NCBI GenBank assembly: GCA_963721305.1
Contig: CAVRIR010000003.1
Location: forward strand, 310,001-374,000
Source: DATAES01 sp963721305
GTDB lineage: Bacteria; Actinomycetota; Acidimicrobiia; Acidimicrobiales; JACDCH01
Direction: 5' to 3'
Length of the DNA stretch: 64,000 bases
This document shows positions 35,188 to 43,458 of the stretch, piece after piece. The translations under genes and the position numbers were made by a program. The notes under the pieces were generated by a model. The model was not told the DNA's origin, searched no databases, and was given only the letters and a program-made list of their open reading frames with translations. Each line of letters opens with the position of its first letter. Position 1 is the first letter of the stretch.

Positions 35188-35737
35188 GCGCTCCGGGGTG
35201 CGGGCCGAGATCGGTCGGCGGCTGCACGTCCTGGGCGTTGCCGCTGCTGTCGAGCACACGGAACCGCACATTCTGCACACCAAGGTCGGCCATCGTGTAG
35301 ACGAGTTGGGCGAACGCGTTGCGCTGCTCGGTGCTCTGCACGTTCAGCATCTCATTGCTCATTGTGATCACGAGGTCGTTGCCGTCGAACTGGGCGTCGA
35401 CGACCTTCGTGTCCTTCGGGATCGCGGTGGTGATGCCGAGCGGGTCCGTCGCTCTGAGGCCCTGCACCAGCTGGTCGAGCACGGACCGGAAATCGCGTTG
35501 CTCGGCCGCTCGAATGACCGGGCGCAGCTTCGATCCGTCGATGAAGTAGAGCCTCACGCTGTCACCGCCGTGCACCACCTGGTCCTCCGCCGCGGTCGTG
35601 CTCGGGCCGAGCAAGCCGAACGGCACCTTGTCAGCGGCGATCTCCCGCGGCGTCCGATCCTTCGGGAGGCCGCACGCCGACAAGGTCGCGACGATGGCGA
35701 ACAGAACCACGAGCGTCGCTGCTCGCGCCCGTGTCAT
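35150..35737 (-). CDS. GerMN-domain lipoprotein of the mtrAB operon (short LpqB-like)
   Basis: 195 residues from the ATG at 35737, which overlaps the histidine kinase stop. A signal peptide ends in a lipobox (LSACG). The rest is one GerMN domain: SVRLYFIDGSKLRPVIRA, VLDQLVQGLRA, KVVDAQFDGNDLVITMSNEM and QLVYTMADLGVQNVRFRV. In mycobacteria the gene after mtrB is lpqB, about three times longer with a beta-propeller part; this one holds only GerMN. It probably sits at the outer face of the membrane and modulates MtrB. Confidence 0.78.
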   Translation of the reverse strand: MTRARAATLVVLFAIVATLSACGLPKDRTPREIAADKVPFGLLGPSTTAAEDQVVHGGDSVRLYFIDGSKLRPVIRAAEQRDFRSVLDQLVQGLRATDPLGITTAIPKDTKVVDAQFDGNDLVITMSNEMLNVQSTEQRNAFAQLVYTMADLGVQNVRFRVLDSSGNAQDVQPPTDLGPHPGALSRSDYLQEAPS

Positions 35738-37152
35738 GACGAAAGCACCGGAAGCTCGACCACGAAGCGCGCACCCGGGCGTCCGTCGGCGCGATCCTCG
35801 ACCCACACCTTGCCGCCGTGGAGCCGCACGTGCTCGGCGACGAGCGCGAGTCCGAGCCCGACGCCTTCGCCGCTGCCGCGCCTGCCGGCGCCACCGCCGC
35901 GTGCGAAGCGTTCGAAGATCAACTCGCGCTCCTCCTCGGGGACACCCGGTCCTTCGTCCTCCACTGCGATCTGCACGCCGTCGCCCACTCGTTGCAGCAC
36001 CACGCTCGTTGCGCCGTCACCGTACTTGCGCGCGTTGTCGAGAAGGTTGGCGACCACCCGGGCGAGCCGCCGCTTGTCGGCCTGCACGATGATGCCGGCG
36101 AGCTCGCTGTCGAGATCGACAGGAACACTGTCGCCGTTGGCCGACACCTTCACCGCCTGCATGACGAACTCGGCGAGCCGGATGTCGTCGAGCTCGATGC
36201 GCACCGCGCCGGCGTCGTAGCGCGACATCTCGAGCAGGTCCTCGACGAGCTGGCGGAACCGGTCGACTTCGATGCTGAGCAGGTCGAGCGCCGCCTGGGA
36301 GCGTTCGCCGAGCTCGTCGCGACGCGTCTCGAGCACGTCCACCGCGGCGGACAGCGTCATCAGGGGCGAGCGCAGCTCGTGGCTGACGTCGGAGGCGAAG
36401 CGGGCGTCGCGCTCGATGCGGTCCTGCAAGGCCTGCGCCATCTCGTTGAAGGACGCCGCGAGCACGCCGAGGTCGGGGTCGTCACGCGCCTCGAGTCGCG
36501 TGTCGAGGCGACCACCGGCGATCGCTTCCGCCGCTTGGCTCACGTCCGCCAGCGGACGCAGCGCGCGGCGGCTGGCCCACCAGCCGAGCCCCGCGCCGGC
36601 GAGTGTGGTCACACCCGCAGCGCCGAGCAGCGAGATGGCGAGCGAGTCGAGTGTGTTCTGGAGGTCGTCGAGCTCGACCAGCTCGAAGTACTGCGCGTTG
36701 ACCGACGGCAAGGGGATGCCGACCGCGAGCGCAGGCTTGCCCTGCAAGTCGAACGTCATCTGGGCCGGGACGCCCCGGTCGACGGTGTCGCGGAGGGGGG
36801 CCGGGATGGTGCTCTCACCGATCTGTGCGGTCAGGCTGAACCAGCGTCCAGCGAAGTGCAGCACCGGGCGGGCGCCGTTGGGAAGCTGCAGCGACGGCAG
36901 CAGGATGTCCTGCACGTCCGTCGGGCTTCGGCTCGGCAGGCCGGTCTTGATCGAGCTGGCGTTGACGTAGACGCGGCTGAGCGCGGCGGACTCGCGCTGG
37001 CTCAGCAGGTTGGCGCGGGTGAGCGCGAACGTCGTGCCCGCGAGGATCACCGACAGCACGAGCGCGCCGAGCGCGAACGCGATGGTGATGCGGGCTCGCA
37101 GCCCGAGTGCGCGCGGACGCAGGCGGGCCAGCCATCGACGGAGCCGGTTCAC
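35734..37152 (-). CDS. mtrB: sensor histidine kinase, MtrB-like
   Basis: 472 residues: membrane segment near residues 22-46, an extracellular domain of about 130 residues, a second membrane segment (SLAISLLGAAGVTTLAGAGL), a HAMP domain, the dimerisation helix with phospho-His in FASDVSHELRSPLMTL, and the ATPase motifs NLLDNARKYG (N box), VEDEGPGVPEEE (G1) and GEGVGLGLALV (G2). Order mtrA-mtrB-lipoprotein with 4-bp overlaps matches the actinobacterial MtrAB system, which controls cell wall and division genes. GTG start. Confidence 0.85.
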   Translation of the reverse strand: MNRLRRWLARLRPRALGLRARITIAFALGALVLSVILAGTTFALTRANLLSQRESAALSRVYVNASSIKTGLPSRSPTDVQDILLPSLQLPNGARPVLHFAGRWFSLTAQIGESTIPAPLRDTVDRGVPAQMTFDLQGKPALAVGIPLPSVNAQYFELVELDDLQNTLDSLAISLLGAAGVTTLAGAGLGWWASRRALRPLADVSQAAEAIAGGRLDTRLEARDDPDLGVLAASFNEMAQALQDRIERDARFASDVSHELRSPLMTLSAAVDVLETRRDELGERSQAALDLLSIEVDRFRQLVEDLLEMSRYDAGAVRIELDDIRLAEFVMQAVKVSANGDSVPVDLDSELAGIIVQADKRRLARVVANLLDNARKYGDGATSVVLQRVGDGVQIAVEDEGPGVPEEERELIFERFARGGGAGRRGSGEGVGLGLALVAEHVRLHGGKVWVEDRADGRPGARFVVELPVLSS

Positions 37153-37847
37153 CCCTGCAGCTTGTAGCCGAGCCCTCGGACGGTAGCGACGTGGCGGGGA
37201 TTCGCAGGGTCGGCTTCGATCTTGGTGCGCAATCGCCGGATATGGACGTCGACCAGGCGACCGTCGCCGAAGTAGCCGTAGCCCCAGACTCGTTCGAGCA
37301 ACACCTCACGGCTGAAGACCCGCCCCGGGCTCGACGCCAGCTCGCAGAGCAGGCGGAACTCGGTCTTGGTGAGATGGAGCTCGGTGCCGCCGCGCCGGAC
37401 GACTCCGGCGTCGGGGATGATCTCGAGGTCGCCGAACCGCATCGTCGTGGTGGCGGCGTCGGGCTTGCGTGCTCGACGCATCAGCGCCCGGATGCGGGCT
37501 GACAGCTCCTTCGGCGCGAACGGCTTGGTCAGGTAGTCGTCCGCCCCCGCCTCGAGTCCGGCGACGACGTCGTGGGTGTCGGCCCGGGCCGTGACCATCA
37601 CGATCGGGACATCGCTCGTGCGCCGCACCGAGCGGCAGACCTCGAACCCGTCGATGCCGGGCAGCATGATGTCGATCAGCACGACATCGGTCGGGTGCCG
37701 GTTGAACGCTTCGAGCGCGGCCTCGCCGGTCTCGGCCTCCTCGACCTGCCATCCCTCGTCCTCGAGCGCCATCTTGACGGCGGTGCGGATGCGCTCGTCG
37801 TCCTCGACGGCCAGGATGCGGGTGCTCACCCCTCCATTGTCGCTCAT
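37149..37847 (-). CDS. mtrA: response regulator, MtrA-like
   Basis: About 232 residues. The receiver has ILAVEDDERIRTAVKMAL, the phospho-Asp in VVLIDIMLPGIDGFEV, the conserved Lys in LTKPFAPKEL. The OmpR-type winged helix ends HIRRLRTKIEADPANPRHVA followed by TVRGLGYKLQG. In actinobacteria MtrA is essential or nearly so and regulates division and peptidoglycan genes. ATG 37847 is chosen; a GTG 18 bp downstream is possible. A nested palindrome sits 36-83 bp upstream. Confidence 0.87.
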   Translation of the reverse strand: MSDNGGVSTRILAVEDDERIRTAVKMALEDEGWQVEEAETGEAALEAFNRHPTDVVLIDIMLPGIDGFEVCRSVRRTSDVPIVMVTARADTHDVVAGLEAGADDYLTKPFAPKELSARIRALMRRARKPDAATTTMRFGDLEIIPDAGVVRRGGTELHLTKTEFRLLCELASSPGRVFSREVLLERVWGYGYFGDGRLVDVHIRRLRTKIEADPANPRHVATVRGLGYKLQG

Positions 37848-37882
37848 GGACGAGGCCGTCCGGCGGCGCATGCGCCTTTCGC

Positions 37883-37930
37883 GTTCTGGCGTCACCTGCG
37901 GCGGATATCCGCCGGATCCGACGCCAGAAC
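37883..37930. promoter_or_regulatory. nested palindrome between the STAS gene and mtrA
   Basis: Outer arms GTTCTGGCGTC (37883-37893) and GACGCCAGAAC (37920-37930) are perfect 11-bp reverse complements; between them is a perfect 16-bp palindrome CGGCGGATATCCGCCG (37899-37914). The element lies between two leftward genes, so it could terminate the STAS transcript or be an operator for mtrAB. Confidence 0.75.
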
Positions 37931-37944
37931 GGCCGGGGAACGAG

Positions 37945-38304
37945 CTACTCGATCTCGGTGATGGGTTCCGATTCGAAAGCGGCGAGGACCGCGGTCTGGC
38001 CGGCGCCACCTTCGGTGCGGAAGTGGAGCCCGGCGGGGACGGACGCGCAGAGGTCGCGGCAGCGTCCGAGTGCCTGCGCGCCGAGATCTGCGAACGCCGT
38101 GACGCGGCTCAGGTCGATGTCGACCCGGGTCGGCTGCGACTCGAGCTCGTGCGTGACGGCGTGGAGCAGCGCGCCCGCGGTGTCGTGGTCCAGGCTGCCC
38201 TCGACGACGACGCCGACATGGCCGTCGTGGGTCTCGCAGCAGACGAACCCCGAGGTGGATCGAACATGTCGGGACTTCACCTCGCCCCCGGCGCTTGCGC
38301 TCAT
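37945..38304 (-). CDS. STAS-domain (anti-anti-sigma factor-like) protein
   Basis: 119 residues. GHVGVVVEGSLDHDTAGALL and RVDIDLSRVTAFADLGAQAL give the STAS fold, but where active antagonists have a phospho-Ser followed by Ser/Thr the sequence reads AFADLGA, so the phosphorylated serine seems replaced. It may bind a partner without being switched by phosphorylation. Its kinase or sigma factor is not in the window. Start at ATG 38304 gives a short N-terminal tail. Confidence 0.72.
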   Translation of the reverse strand: MSASAGGEVKSRHVRSTSGFVCCETHDGHVGVVVEGSLDHDTAGALLHAVTHELESQPTRVDIDLSRVTAFADLGAQALGRCRDLCASVPAGLHFRTEGGAGQTAVLAAFESEPITEIE

Positions 38305-38390
38305 AAGGAGCGAGCCTCTCGCGTCCGCTCGGCGTGATGCCAGCCCAGACGGTTTCGATCGCGTGACGATCAGCTGACTTCGGGTGTCGT

Positions 38391-39188
38391 TCAGGCGTCG
38401 CCGGCGCCTGCCGTGATCAAGAGATTCCGGAAGGATGGGTACAAAGACCGCGGTGCGGCAATGACGAGCTCGCCCGCCACCAGGGGACCGGAGAGCGAGC
38501 CGACCGTCGCCCCTGCCTCTTGGGCGATGAGCGCACCCGCAGCGAGGTCCCAGGGGCCGAGTCCTCGCTCGTAGAAAGCGTTGACCCGTCCGGCTGCGAC
38601 CGAGCACAGGTCGACCGCGGCCGCGCCCATGCGTCGTATGTCGCGCACGCGTGGCAGCACATGCGTGAGCACTGCGGCTTGTCGGGCGCGCCGGTCGGCG
38701 TCGTACGCGAACCCTGTCGCGACGAGCGCGGTCGCGAGATCGGTGTGGTCGGGCACGACCATGGCGCGGCCGTTGCGCCTCGCGCCATGACCGCGCGCCG
38801 CGGCAAACACGTCGGCGTGCATCGGATCGTGCACCACGCCAGCGACCATCTCACCGTCGAGCTCTGCCGCGATCGACACCGCGAAGCCAGGGAACGCGTA
38901 GAGGTAGTTCGTCGTCCCGTCGACGGGATCGATGTACCAGCGCACCCCTGACGTCCCGGCGATGTCTGCGCCTTCCTCGCCGACGACGCCGTCGCGCGGA
39001 CGGCGAGCGAGGATGCCGTCGACGATCAGCCGCTCGGACGCGCGATCGATCTCGGTGACCATGTCCGTCTTCGACGACTTCGTCGAAACCTCGGACCGTC
39101 GGGTGGTCAGTCCTTCGAGCAGCAACGCAGCCGCTCGGTCGGCGAGCTCGCGGGCGATGTCGAGCAGCTCGACGGGCAGATCGTCCAC
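38391..39188 (-). CDS. inositol monophosphatase family protein
   Basis: 265 residues. The metal sites are GEEGAD, WYIDPVDGTTNYLYAFPGF and GPWDLAAGALI, all intact, so a Mg-dependent phosphatase is expected. In actinobacteria such enzymes release inositol from inositol-1-phosphate for PIM and mycothiol, or act on histidinol phosphate; which one is not clear here. The GTG at 39188 is 6 nt from a TACGGT -10 hexamer that overlaps the divergent threonine aldolase promoter. Confidence 0.87.
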   Translation of the reverse strand: MDDLPVELLDIARELADRAAALLLEGLTTRRSEVSTKSSKTDMVTEIDRASERLIVDGILARRPRDGVVGEEGADIAGTSGVRWYIDPVDGTTNYLYAFPGFAVSIAAELDGEMVAGVVHDPMHADVFAAARGHGARRNGRAMVVPDHTDLATALVATGFAYDADRRARQAAVLTHVLPRVRDIRRMGAAAVDLCSVAAGRVNAFYERGLGPWDLAAGALIAQEAGATVGSLSGPLVAGELVIAAPRSLYPSFRNLLITAGAGDA

Positions 39189-39194
39189 GGCAAC

Positions 39195-39204
39195 ACCGTA
39201 GAGT
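39195..39204. promoter_or_regulatory. shared-TA bidirectional promoter core
   Basis: The core ACCGTAGAGT reads TACGGT on the minus strand (39195-39200) and TAGAGT on the plus strand (39199-39204); the two -10 hexamers share one TA step. They lie 6 and 7 nt from the start codons of the inositol phosphatase and threonine aldolase genes, whose whole intergenic gap is 23 bp. Both genes should be leaderless. Confidence 0.7.
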
Positions 39205-39211
39205 CGCCCGC

Positions 39212-40210
39212 GTGATCGACTTGCGATCCGACACCGTCACCAAACCATCGGCGGCGATGCGGCGTGCGATGGCCGAGGCGGAAGTGGGCGACGACGGGTA
39301 CGGCGAGGACCCGACCGTGCGCCGGTTGGAGGAGCGGTTCGCCGAGCTCGTCGGCAAGCAAGCCGCGGTGTACGTGCCGTCCGGAACGATGGGAAACCAG
39401 ATCGCGTTGCGATTGCTCGGCCGACCGGGAACCGCGGTCGCGATCGGGCGGCGCCAGCATCCCGTCATCTATGAAGCGGGCGCGGCCGCGGTCAATGGCT
39501 CCGCGCAGTTGCACCTACTCGACGACGACGACGGCACGGTCCACGCGGACGCGCTCCGTGAGCTGGTGGACGCGGCGAAGCACCATTGGTTGCCGGTGAG
39601 CGCCGTGTGCATCGAGAACACCCACATGCCCGCCGGTGGTGTCTCGTGGACGCTCGAAGGGGTGGCGTCGGTCGCGGCCGTCGGGCTTCCGATGCACCTC
39701 GACGGCGCACGCTTGTTCAACGCGTCGGTCGCGACGGGCATCTCGCCCACCGCGTATGCGGCGCACGCGACGACCGTGATGTGCTGCCTGTCAAAGGGTC
39801 TGGGAGCGCCGGTGGGCTCGATGCTCGCGGCGGACAATGCCTTGATCGAGCAGGCGCGCGTCGAGCGCAAACGACTCGGTGGCTCGATGCGGCAAGCGGG
39901 CGTCATCGCGGCTGCGGGGCTGATCGCGCTCGATCAGGTGGACCGGCTCGCGGACGATCACCGTCGCGCTCGTCTCCTCGCCGAAGCGGTGGCGGACCGA
40001 TGGCCCCAGTCCGGTCCCGATCCTTCGTCCGTGCAGACGAACTGCGTGTTGTTCCGCCATGACGACACGCGTGCCCTGGTCGGACACCTCGCGAACGAGG
40101 GCATCAAGGCGGGAACGATCGCGCCGCGCATCGTTCGACTGATGACGCATCTCGACGTCGACGACGACGGTGTCGAGCAGGCGCGCAAGGCGCTGGCGTC
40201 CGCGCCGTGA
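39212..40210 (+). CDS. ltaE: low-specificity threonine aldolase / beta-eliminating lyase
   Basis: 332 residues. IDLRSDTVTKPSAAMRRAM at the start, VGDDGYGEDPTVRRLE, VYVPSGTMGNQIAL, the PLP-binding CCLSKGLGAPVGSML with the Schiff-base Lys, and MPAGGVSWTLEGV all match threonine aldolases. It cleaves threonine to glycine and acetaldehyde. The GTG start is supported by the shared promoter core. The stop overlaps the LmbE-type gene by 4 bp. Confidence 0.86.
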   Translation: MIDLRSDTVTKPSAAMRRAMAEAEVGDDGYGEDPTVRRLEERFAELVGKQAAVYVPSGTMGNQIALRLLGRPGTAVAIGRRQHPVIYEAGAAAVNGSAQLHLLDDDDGTVHADALRELVDAAKHHWLPVSAVCIENTHMPAGGVSWTLEGVASVAAVGLPMHLDGARLFNASVATGISPTAYAAHATTVMCCLSKGLGAPVGSMLAADNALIEQARVERKRLGGSMRQAGVIAAAGLIALDQVDRLADDHRRARLLAEAVADRWPQSGPDPSSVQTNCVLFRHDDTRALVGHLANEGIKAGTIAPRIVRLMTHLDVDDDGVEQARKALASAP

Positions 40211-40915
40211 TCTTTCGCGACATGCCGGCCCGCGCCATGGCGATCTTTGCCCATCCCGACGATCCCGAGGTCGCGTGCGCGGGAACGCTGCACGCGTGGG
40301 CGTCCGCCGGTGCCGAGGTGCATCTCGTCGTCGCCAACGCGGGGGAGAAGGGCTCGGTACCTCGAGGCGTGGGTTCGACGGATCTTGCCGCGCACCGCGA
40401 GCAGGAAGCCCGGCGCGCGGCGGAGCTGCTCGGCCTCGGGGCGCTGCACTTCCTCGGCCATCCCGATGGCGAGCTCGAGAACACGAGCGCGTTGCGCGCC
40501 GAGCTGATCCGCCTGGTGCGTGCGGCGCGACCCGATGTCGTGATCGCCCCGGACCCGACTGCGGTCTTCTTCGGCGACCGCTACGTCAACCACCACGACC
40601 ACCGCGCGCTCGGCTGGGCCGTCCTCGACATCGCCGGGTCGATGGCCGGCGGCGAGCTCTACGAGCCCGATGCGGGACCGCCCCACCAGATGTCGACGCT
40701 CCTCCTCGCCGGAACCCTCGAGGCCGACACGTGGATCGACATCGCCGCGTCGCTCGACGCCAAGCTCGCCGCGCTCGGGTGTCACGGGAGCCAGGTCGGC
40801 GACGGCACGGACGTCCTCGCCGAATTGGTCGAGGCGCCGCGCGGCTGAGGTCGGACAGCAAGCAGGCGTGCGCTATGCCGAAGGCTTTCGGCGGGTGGCG
40901 TTCGGCTCGTTCTGA
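40207..40915 (+). pseudogene. PIG-L/LmbE-type deacetylase with C-terminal frameshift
   Basis: The zinc site is seen as AIFAHPDDPEVACAG and NHHDHRALG, as in GlcNAc-PI and mycothiol-pathway deacetylases (MshB, Mca). In the main frame the protein stops at 40848 after VEAPRG. In another frame the family tail continues as AAEVGQQAGVRYAEGFRRVA to a stop at 40915; removing one C from GCGCC near 40837 joins them to about 236 residues. So the shorter product is probably an artefact. Substrate may be a mycothiol conjugate or a sugar lipid. GTG start overlaps the aldolase stop. Confidence 0.78.
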
Positions 40916-41232
40916 GCCTGCTCTTCGCGCGCCTGGATCGTCTTCCACTCGCCCATGGCACGAAGCGCCAGCACCGCGACGACGGCAACCCCGAGCGCGC
41001 CGATCACCGCGCCGACGGCGGCGCCGAGCGCGCTGTTGGTCGAGCAGCTTCCGGCGCACTGCAGATCGGTGACGGAGTAACCGATCAGTCCGCCGCACAG
41101 CCCGCCGACGAGGATCGCGGCGAACGCGAGGACTCGAGCGCCGGTCGAGGGCAGCGAGGACTCGATCTCGACGCCCTGGTCGTCCTCTCGCCGCGGTGGC
41201 GTGCCGGGTCCCTGCCCTTCCGGCCCTTCCAT
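40873..41232 (-). CDS. small two-helix membrane protein, unknown function
   Basis: About 119 residues from ATG 41232: a hydrophilic N-terminus rich in Gly/Pro/Glu, two membrane segments (ARVLAFAAILVGGLCGGLIG and LGAAVGAVIGALGVAVVAVL) separated by a loop with two cysteines (LQCAGSCS), and a charged tail. The family is unknown to me. Its 3' end overlaps the extended LmbE gene by 43 bp in convergent orientation. Confidence 0.55.
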   Translation of the reverse strand: MEGPEGQGPGTPPRREDDQGVEIESSLPSTGARVLAFAAILVGGLCGGLIGYSVTDLQCAGSCSTNSALGAAVGAVIGALGVAVVAVLALRAMGEWKTIQAREEQAQNEPNATRRKPSA

Positions 41233-41291
41233 CTCGACGATCTTCCACGGTGGGCACGCGCCGAGGGAAATCAGCGCGCAGACTACGGGTG

Positions 41292-41795
41292 ATGCGGGAC
41301 TGGACGGTTGCCGGTGGCCTGATCGAGAGCGACGAGGGACTGCTCCTCGTCTGCAACCGGCGCCGCAACGGATCCTGCGACTGGAGCCCGCCCGGAGGCG
41401 TGATCGAAGTCGCCGACGGCGAGTCGCTGCTGGACGGGCTGACACGCGAGGTCGAGGAGGAGACCGGCGTGCGGGTGCGCGAGTGGGCCGGTCCGCTGTA
41501 CGAGGTGCACGCGGAGGCCGCCGACCTGGGATGGCGGTTGCGGGCGGAGGTGCATCTCGCGGTGGCATACGACGGCGAGCTCGTCGTCGACGACCCGGAC
41601 GGCATCGTCGTCGACGCTCGGTTCGTGGCGCTCGACGAGTGCGCCGCGCAGCTCGAGCAGTGCCACCCGTGGGTGCGTGAGCCGCTGGCGGAATGGCTGG
41701 CCGATCGTTGGTTGCGCGAAGACCCGCCGCGCCCGTTCGGTTACCGCGTGGACGGCGCCGACCTCGCGACGTTGGTGGTCACGCGCATCCAGTGA
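41292..41795 (+). CDS. Nudix hydrolase, MutT-like
   Basis: 167 residues. The Nudix box GGVIEVADGESLLDGLTREV followed by EEETGV is canonical. The N-terminus WTVAGGLIESDEGLLLVCNR is the usual first strand. MutT-like enzymes hydrolyse oxidised or modified nucleoside triphosphates, but the substrate here is unknown. A GTG directly before the ATG is an alternative start. Divergent from a small membrane protein gene. Confidence 0.83.
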   Translation: MRDWTVAGGLIESDEGLLLVCNRRRNGSCDWSPPGGVIEVADGESLLDGLTREVEEETGVRVREWAGPLYEVHAEAADLGWRLRAEVHLAVAYDGELVVDDPDGIVVDARFVALDECAAQLEQCHPWVREPLAEWLADRWLREDPPRPFGYRVDGADLATLVVTRIQ

Positions 41796-41810
41796 CCGGC
41801 GGCGTGCGGA

Positions 41811-42191
41811 TCAATCGCGCGCGTCGGGCGGGAATGCGCAGAACTCGTTGCCTTCCGGGTCCGTCAACACGATCCACTTCGGCATGCGCTGCACGACCGC
41901 CGCGCCTCGTCCGACCAGATCGTCGACGTCTGCGTAGACGTCGACGTGGACTCGGTTCTTCACCGTCTTCGACTCGGGGACCTTCAGGAACCAGAAGCCC
42001 GGTCCCTGCTCGTCGACGGGATCCACCGCGATCGATGGATCGTCCTCGGGTCGCTCGATCCCCTCATGGCGCAGTTGCGCGAGATCTTCTTCGGTGTGTG
42101 GGCGCACACGATACCCGAGCACGTTCGCCCACCAATGGCCGAGTGCCCACGGGTCGACGCAGTCGAAGCAGATGTCCTTGAGGTTGCTCAC
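41811..42191 (-). CDS. VOC-fold (glyoxalase-like) protein
   Basis: 126 residues: two beta-alpha-beta-beta-beta modules, CFDCVDPWALGHWWANVLGY and NRVHVDVYADVDDLVGRGA, ending WIVLTDPEGNEFCAFPP, the typical glyoxalase/bleomycin-resistance pattern of actinobacterial VOC proteins. Metal ligands of true glyoxalase I are only partly present. Ligand unknown. GTG start. It faces an SDR gene across a 38-bp divergent gap. Confidence 0.8.
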   Translation of the reverse strand: MSNLKDICFDCVDPWALGHWWANVLGYRVRPHTEEDLAQLRHEGIERPEDDPSIAVDPVDEQGPGFWFLKVPESKTVKNRVHVDVYADVDDLVGRGAAVVQRMPKWIVLTDPEGNEFCAFPPDARD

Positions 42192-42229
42192 TCGGACAGT
42201 CTCGCGAGGACTCTCCTAAGGTCGCCGGG

Positions 42230-42985
42230 GTGGAGATCCTCGAAGGACGCATCGCGGTCGTGACCGGTGCCGCGAGCGGCATCGGCCTGGCCGTGACCGA
42301 AGCGTTCGTCGGCGAAGGCATGCGAGTCACGATGCTCGACCGTGACGGCGACGCGCTCACGTCCCACGCTCGGCGGCTCGCCGCAGACGGCGCAGAGGTG
42401 CATCCGGTGCAAGCCGACGTTCGCGACGCAGCAGAGCTCGAAGCAATCGGCCATTCGATCGTCGATCGGTTCGGAGGGCTGCATGTCGCGGTCAACAACG
42501 CCGGCATCGTCAACCGGGGCACGACGTGGGAGCTGTCGCTCGACGACTGGCGGCGGGTGCTCGACGTCAATCTATGGGGCGTCATCCACGGCGTCCGCGC
42601 GTTCGTGCCGCTGATCCTCGCGACCGGCGAGGAAGGTCACGTCGTGAACACGGCGTCACTTGCCGCGGTCCTTCCCCTCGAGCGGCTGGGTCCGTACACG
42701 GTCGCGAAGCATGGTGTGCTGGGTCTGTCCGACGTGTTGCGGGCGGACCTGGCCGCGGCCGGCGCGCCGGTCGGCGTCAGTGTCGTCATGCCTGGCTTGA
42801 TCAAGACCGGCATGAATCCGATAGGCACCGTCCCCGCGTCGGTGGTCGCCGACAACGTCGTCGATGCCATGCGTCGTAATCGCCCGTACGTGTACACGGA
42901 CGATCATGCGACAACGGAGGTCGAGGCCCGCTTGCGCGCCCTGCTCGCGGCGCGTGACGAGGTCGTCGGCGAGACCGGCGACTGA
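42230..42985 (+). CDS. short-chain dehydrogenase/reductase
   Basis: 251 residues, classical SDR. The cofactor motif is VVTGAASGIGLAV, NNAG follows in HVAVNNAGIV, the catalytic Ser in VVNTASLAAV and the YxxxK in YTVAKHGVLG. LDRDGDAL after the second strand has Asp, which favours NAD(H). Substrate is unknown. TAAGGT ends 7 nt before the GTG without a ribosome site. Confidence 0.86.
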   Translation: MEILEGRIAVVTGAASGIGLAVTEAFVGEGMRVTMLDRDGDALTSHARRLAADGAEVHPVQADVRDAAELEAIGHSIVDRFGGLHVAVNNAGIVNRGTTWELSLDDWRRVLDVNLWGVIHGVRAFVPLILATGEEGHVVNTASLAAVLPLERLGPYTVAKHGVLGLSDVLRADLAAAGAPVGVSVVMPGLIKTGMNPIGTVPASVVADNVVDAMRRNRPYVYTDDHATTEVEARLRALLAARDEVVGETGD

Positions 42986-42997
42986 GCGACTCACCGA

Positions 42998-43320
42998 CTA
43001 GCGCGGCGCATTCACGTAGTAGTTGGTCCACGCCGCCGCACCGATCACAGCGTGCGCTCCCGCGAACGGGAACCACAAGCGCACCTCGTCGACGCGGTTC
43101 ACGAATCGATGGGGCAAGCCCGTGAAGCCGTGGAACCACACCACCACCCGAGGGACCAGAACCCGGTACTGGTACGGCGCACGTCCTGGCCGTCGACGAT
43201 GGACTCGTAGTAGCCGGCGAGGCGTCCGGCGGCGTCCTCCGGACGCGGGAACAGGAGGAAGTAGTGGTGCAGGAAGCCGGCGAGGACGGCCGAGCGCTGG
43301 CTATCCGGTGACGGTGAGCG
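42998..43320 (-). pseudogene. possible degraded or frameshifted gene
   Basis: The 473-bp stretch between the SDR gene and dinB has no full-length gene. On the minus strand two frames look coding in sequence: AVLAGFLHHYFLLFPRPEDA followed by GRLAGYYESIVDGQDV in one, then VVVWFHGFTGLPHRFVNRVD and AHAVIGAAAWTNYYVNAPR in another, ending at a TAG at 42998. Together they would make a protein tail of about 100 residues; no start is visible and I do not recognise the family. It may be a remnant or another indel-broken gene. The rest, 43320-43458, holds nothing clear. Confidence 0.35.
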
Positions 43321-43458
43321 GCGTGACGGACCTCGACTGGAGCCACGGCGCGGTCATCGCCGTCCAACTGACGTCGCGTCCGGGACAGAGTCCTGCGGGA
43401 AACGTCGAGATCTCGGGCACAGTGTCCAGAGCACTAGCTGACTTCACTCGAGGCACTG

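Noticed and set aside
43379..43458. LexA/SOS box before dinB
   Set aside because: I looked for a GAAC-GTTC type palindrome and found none at a suitable place.
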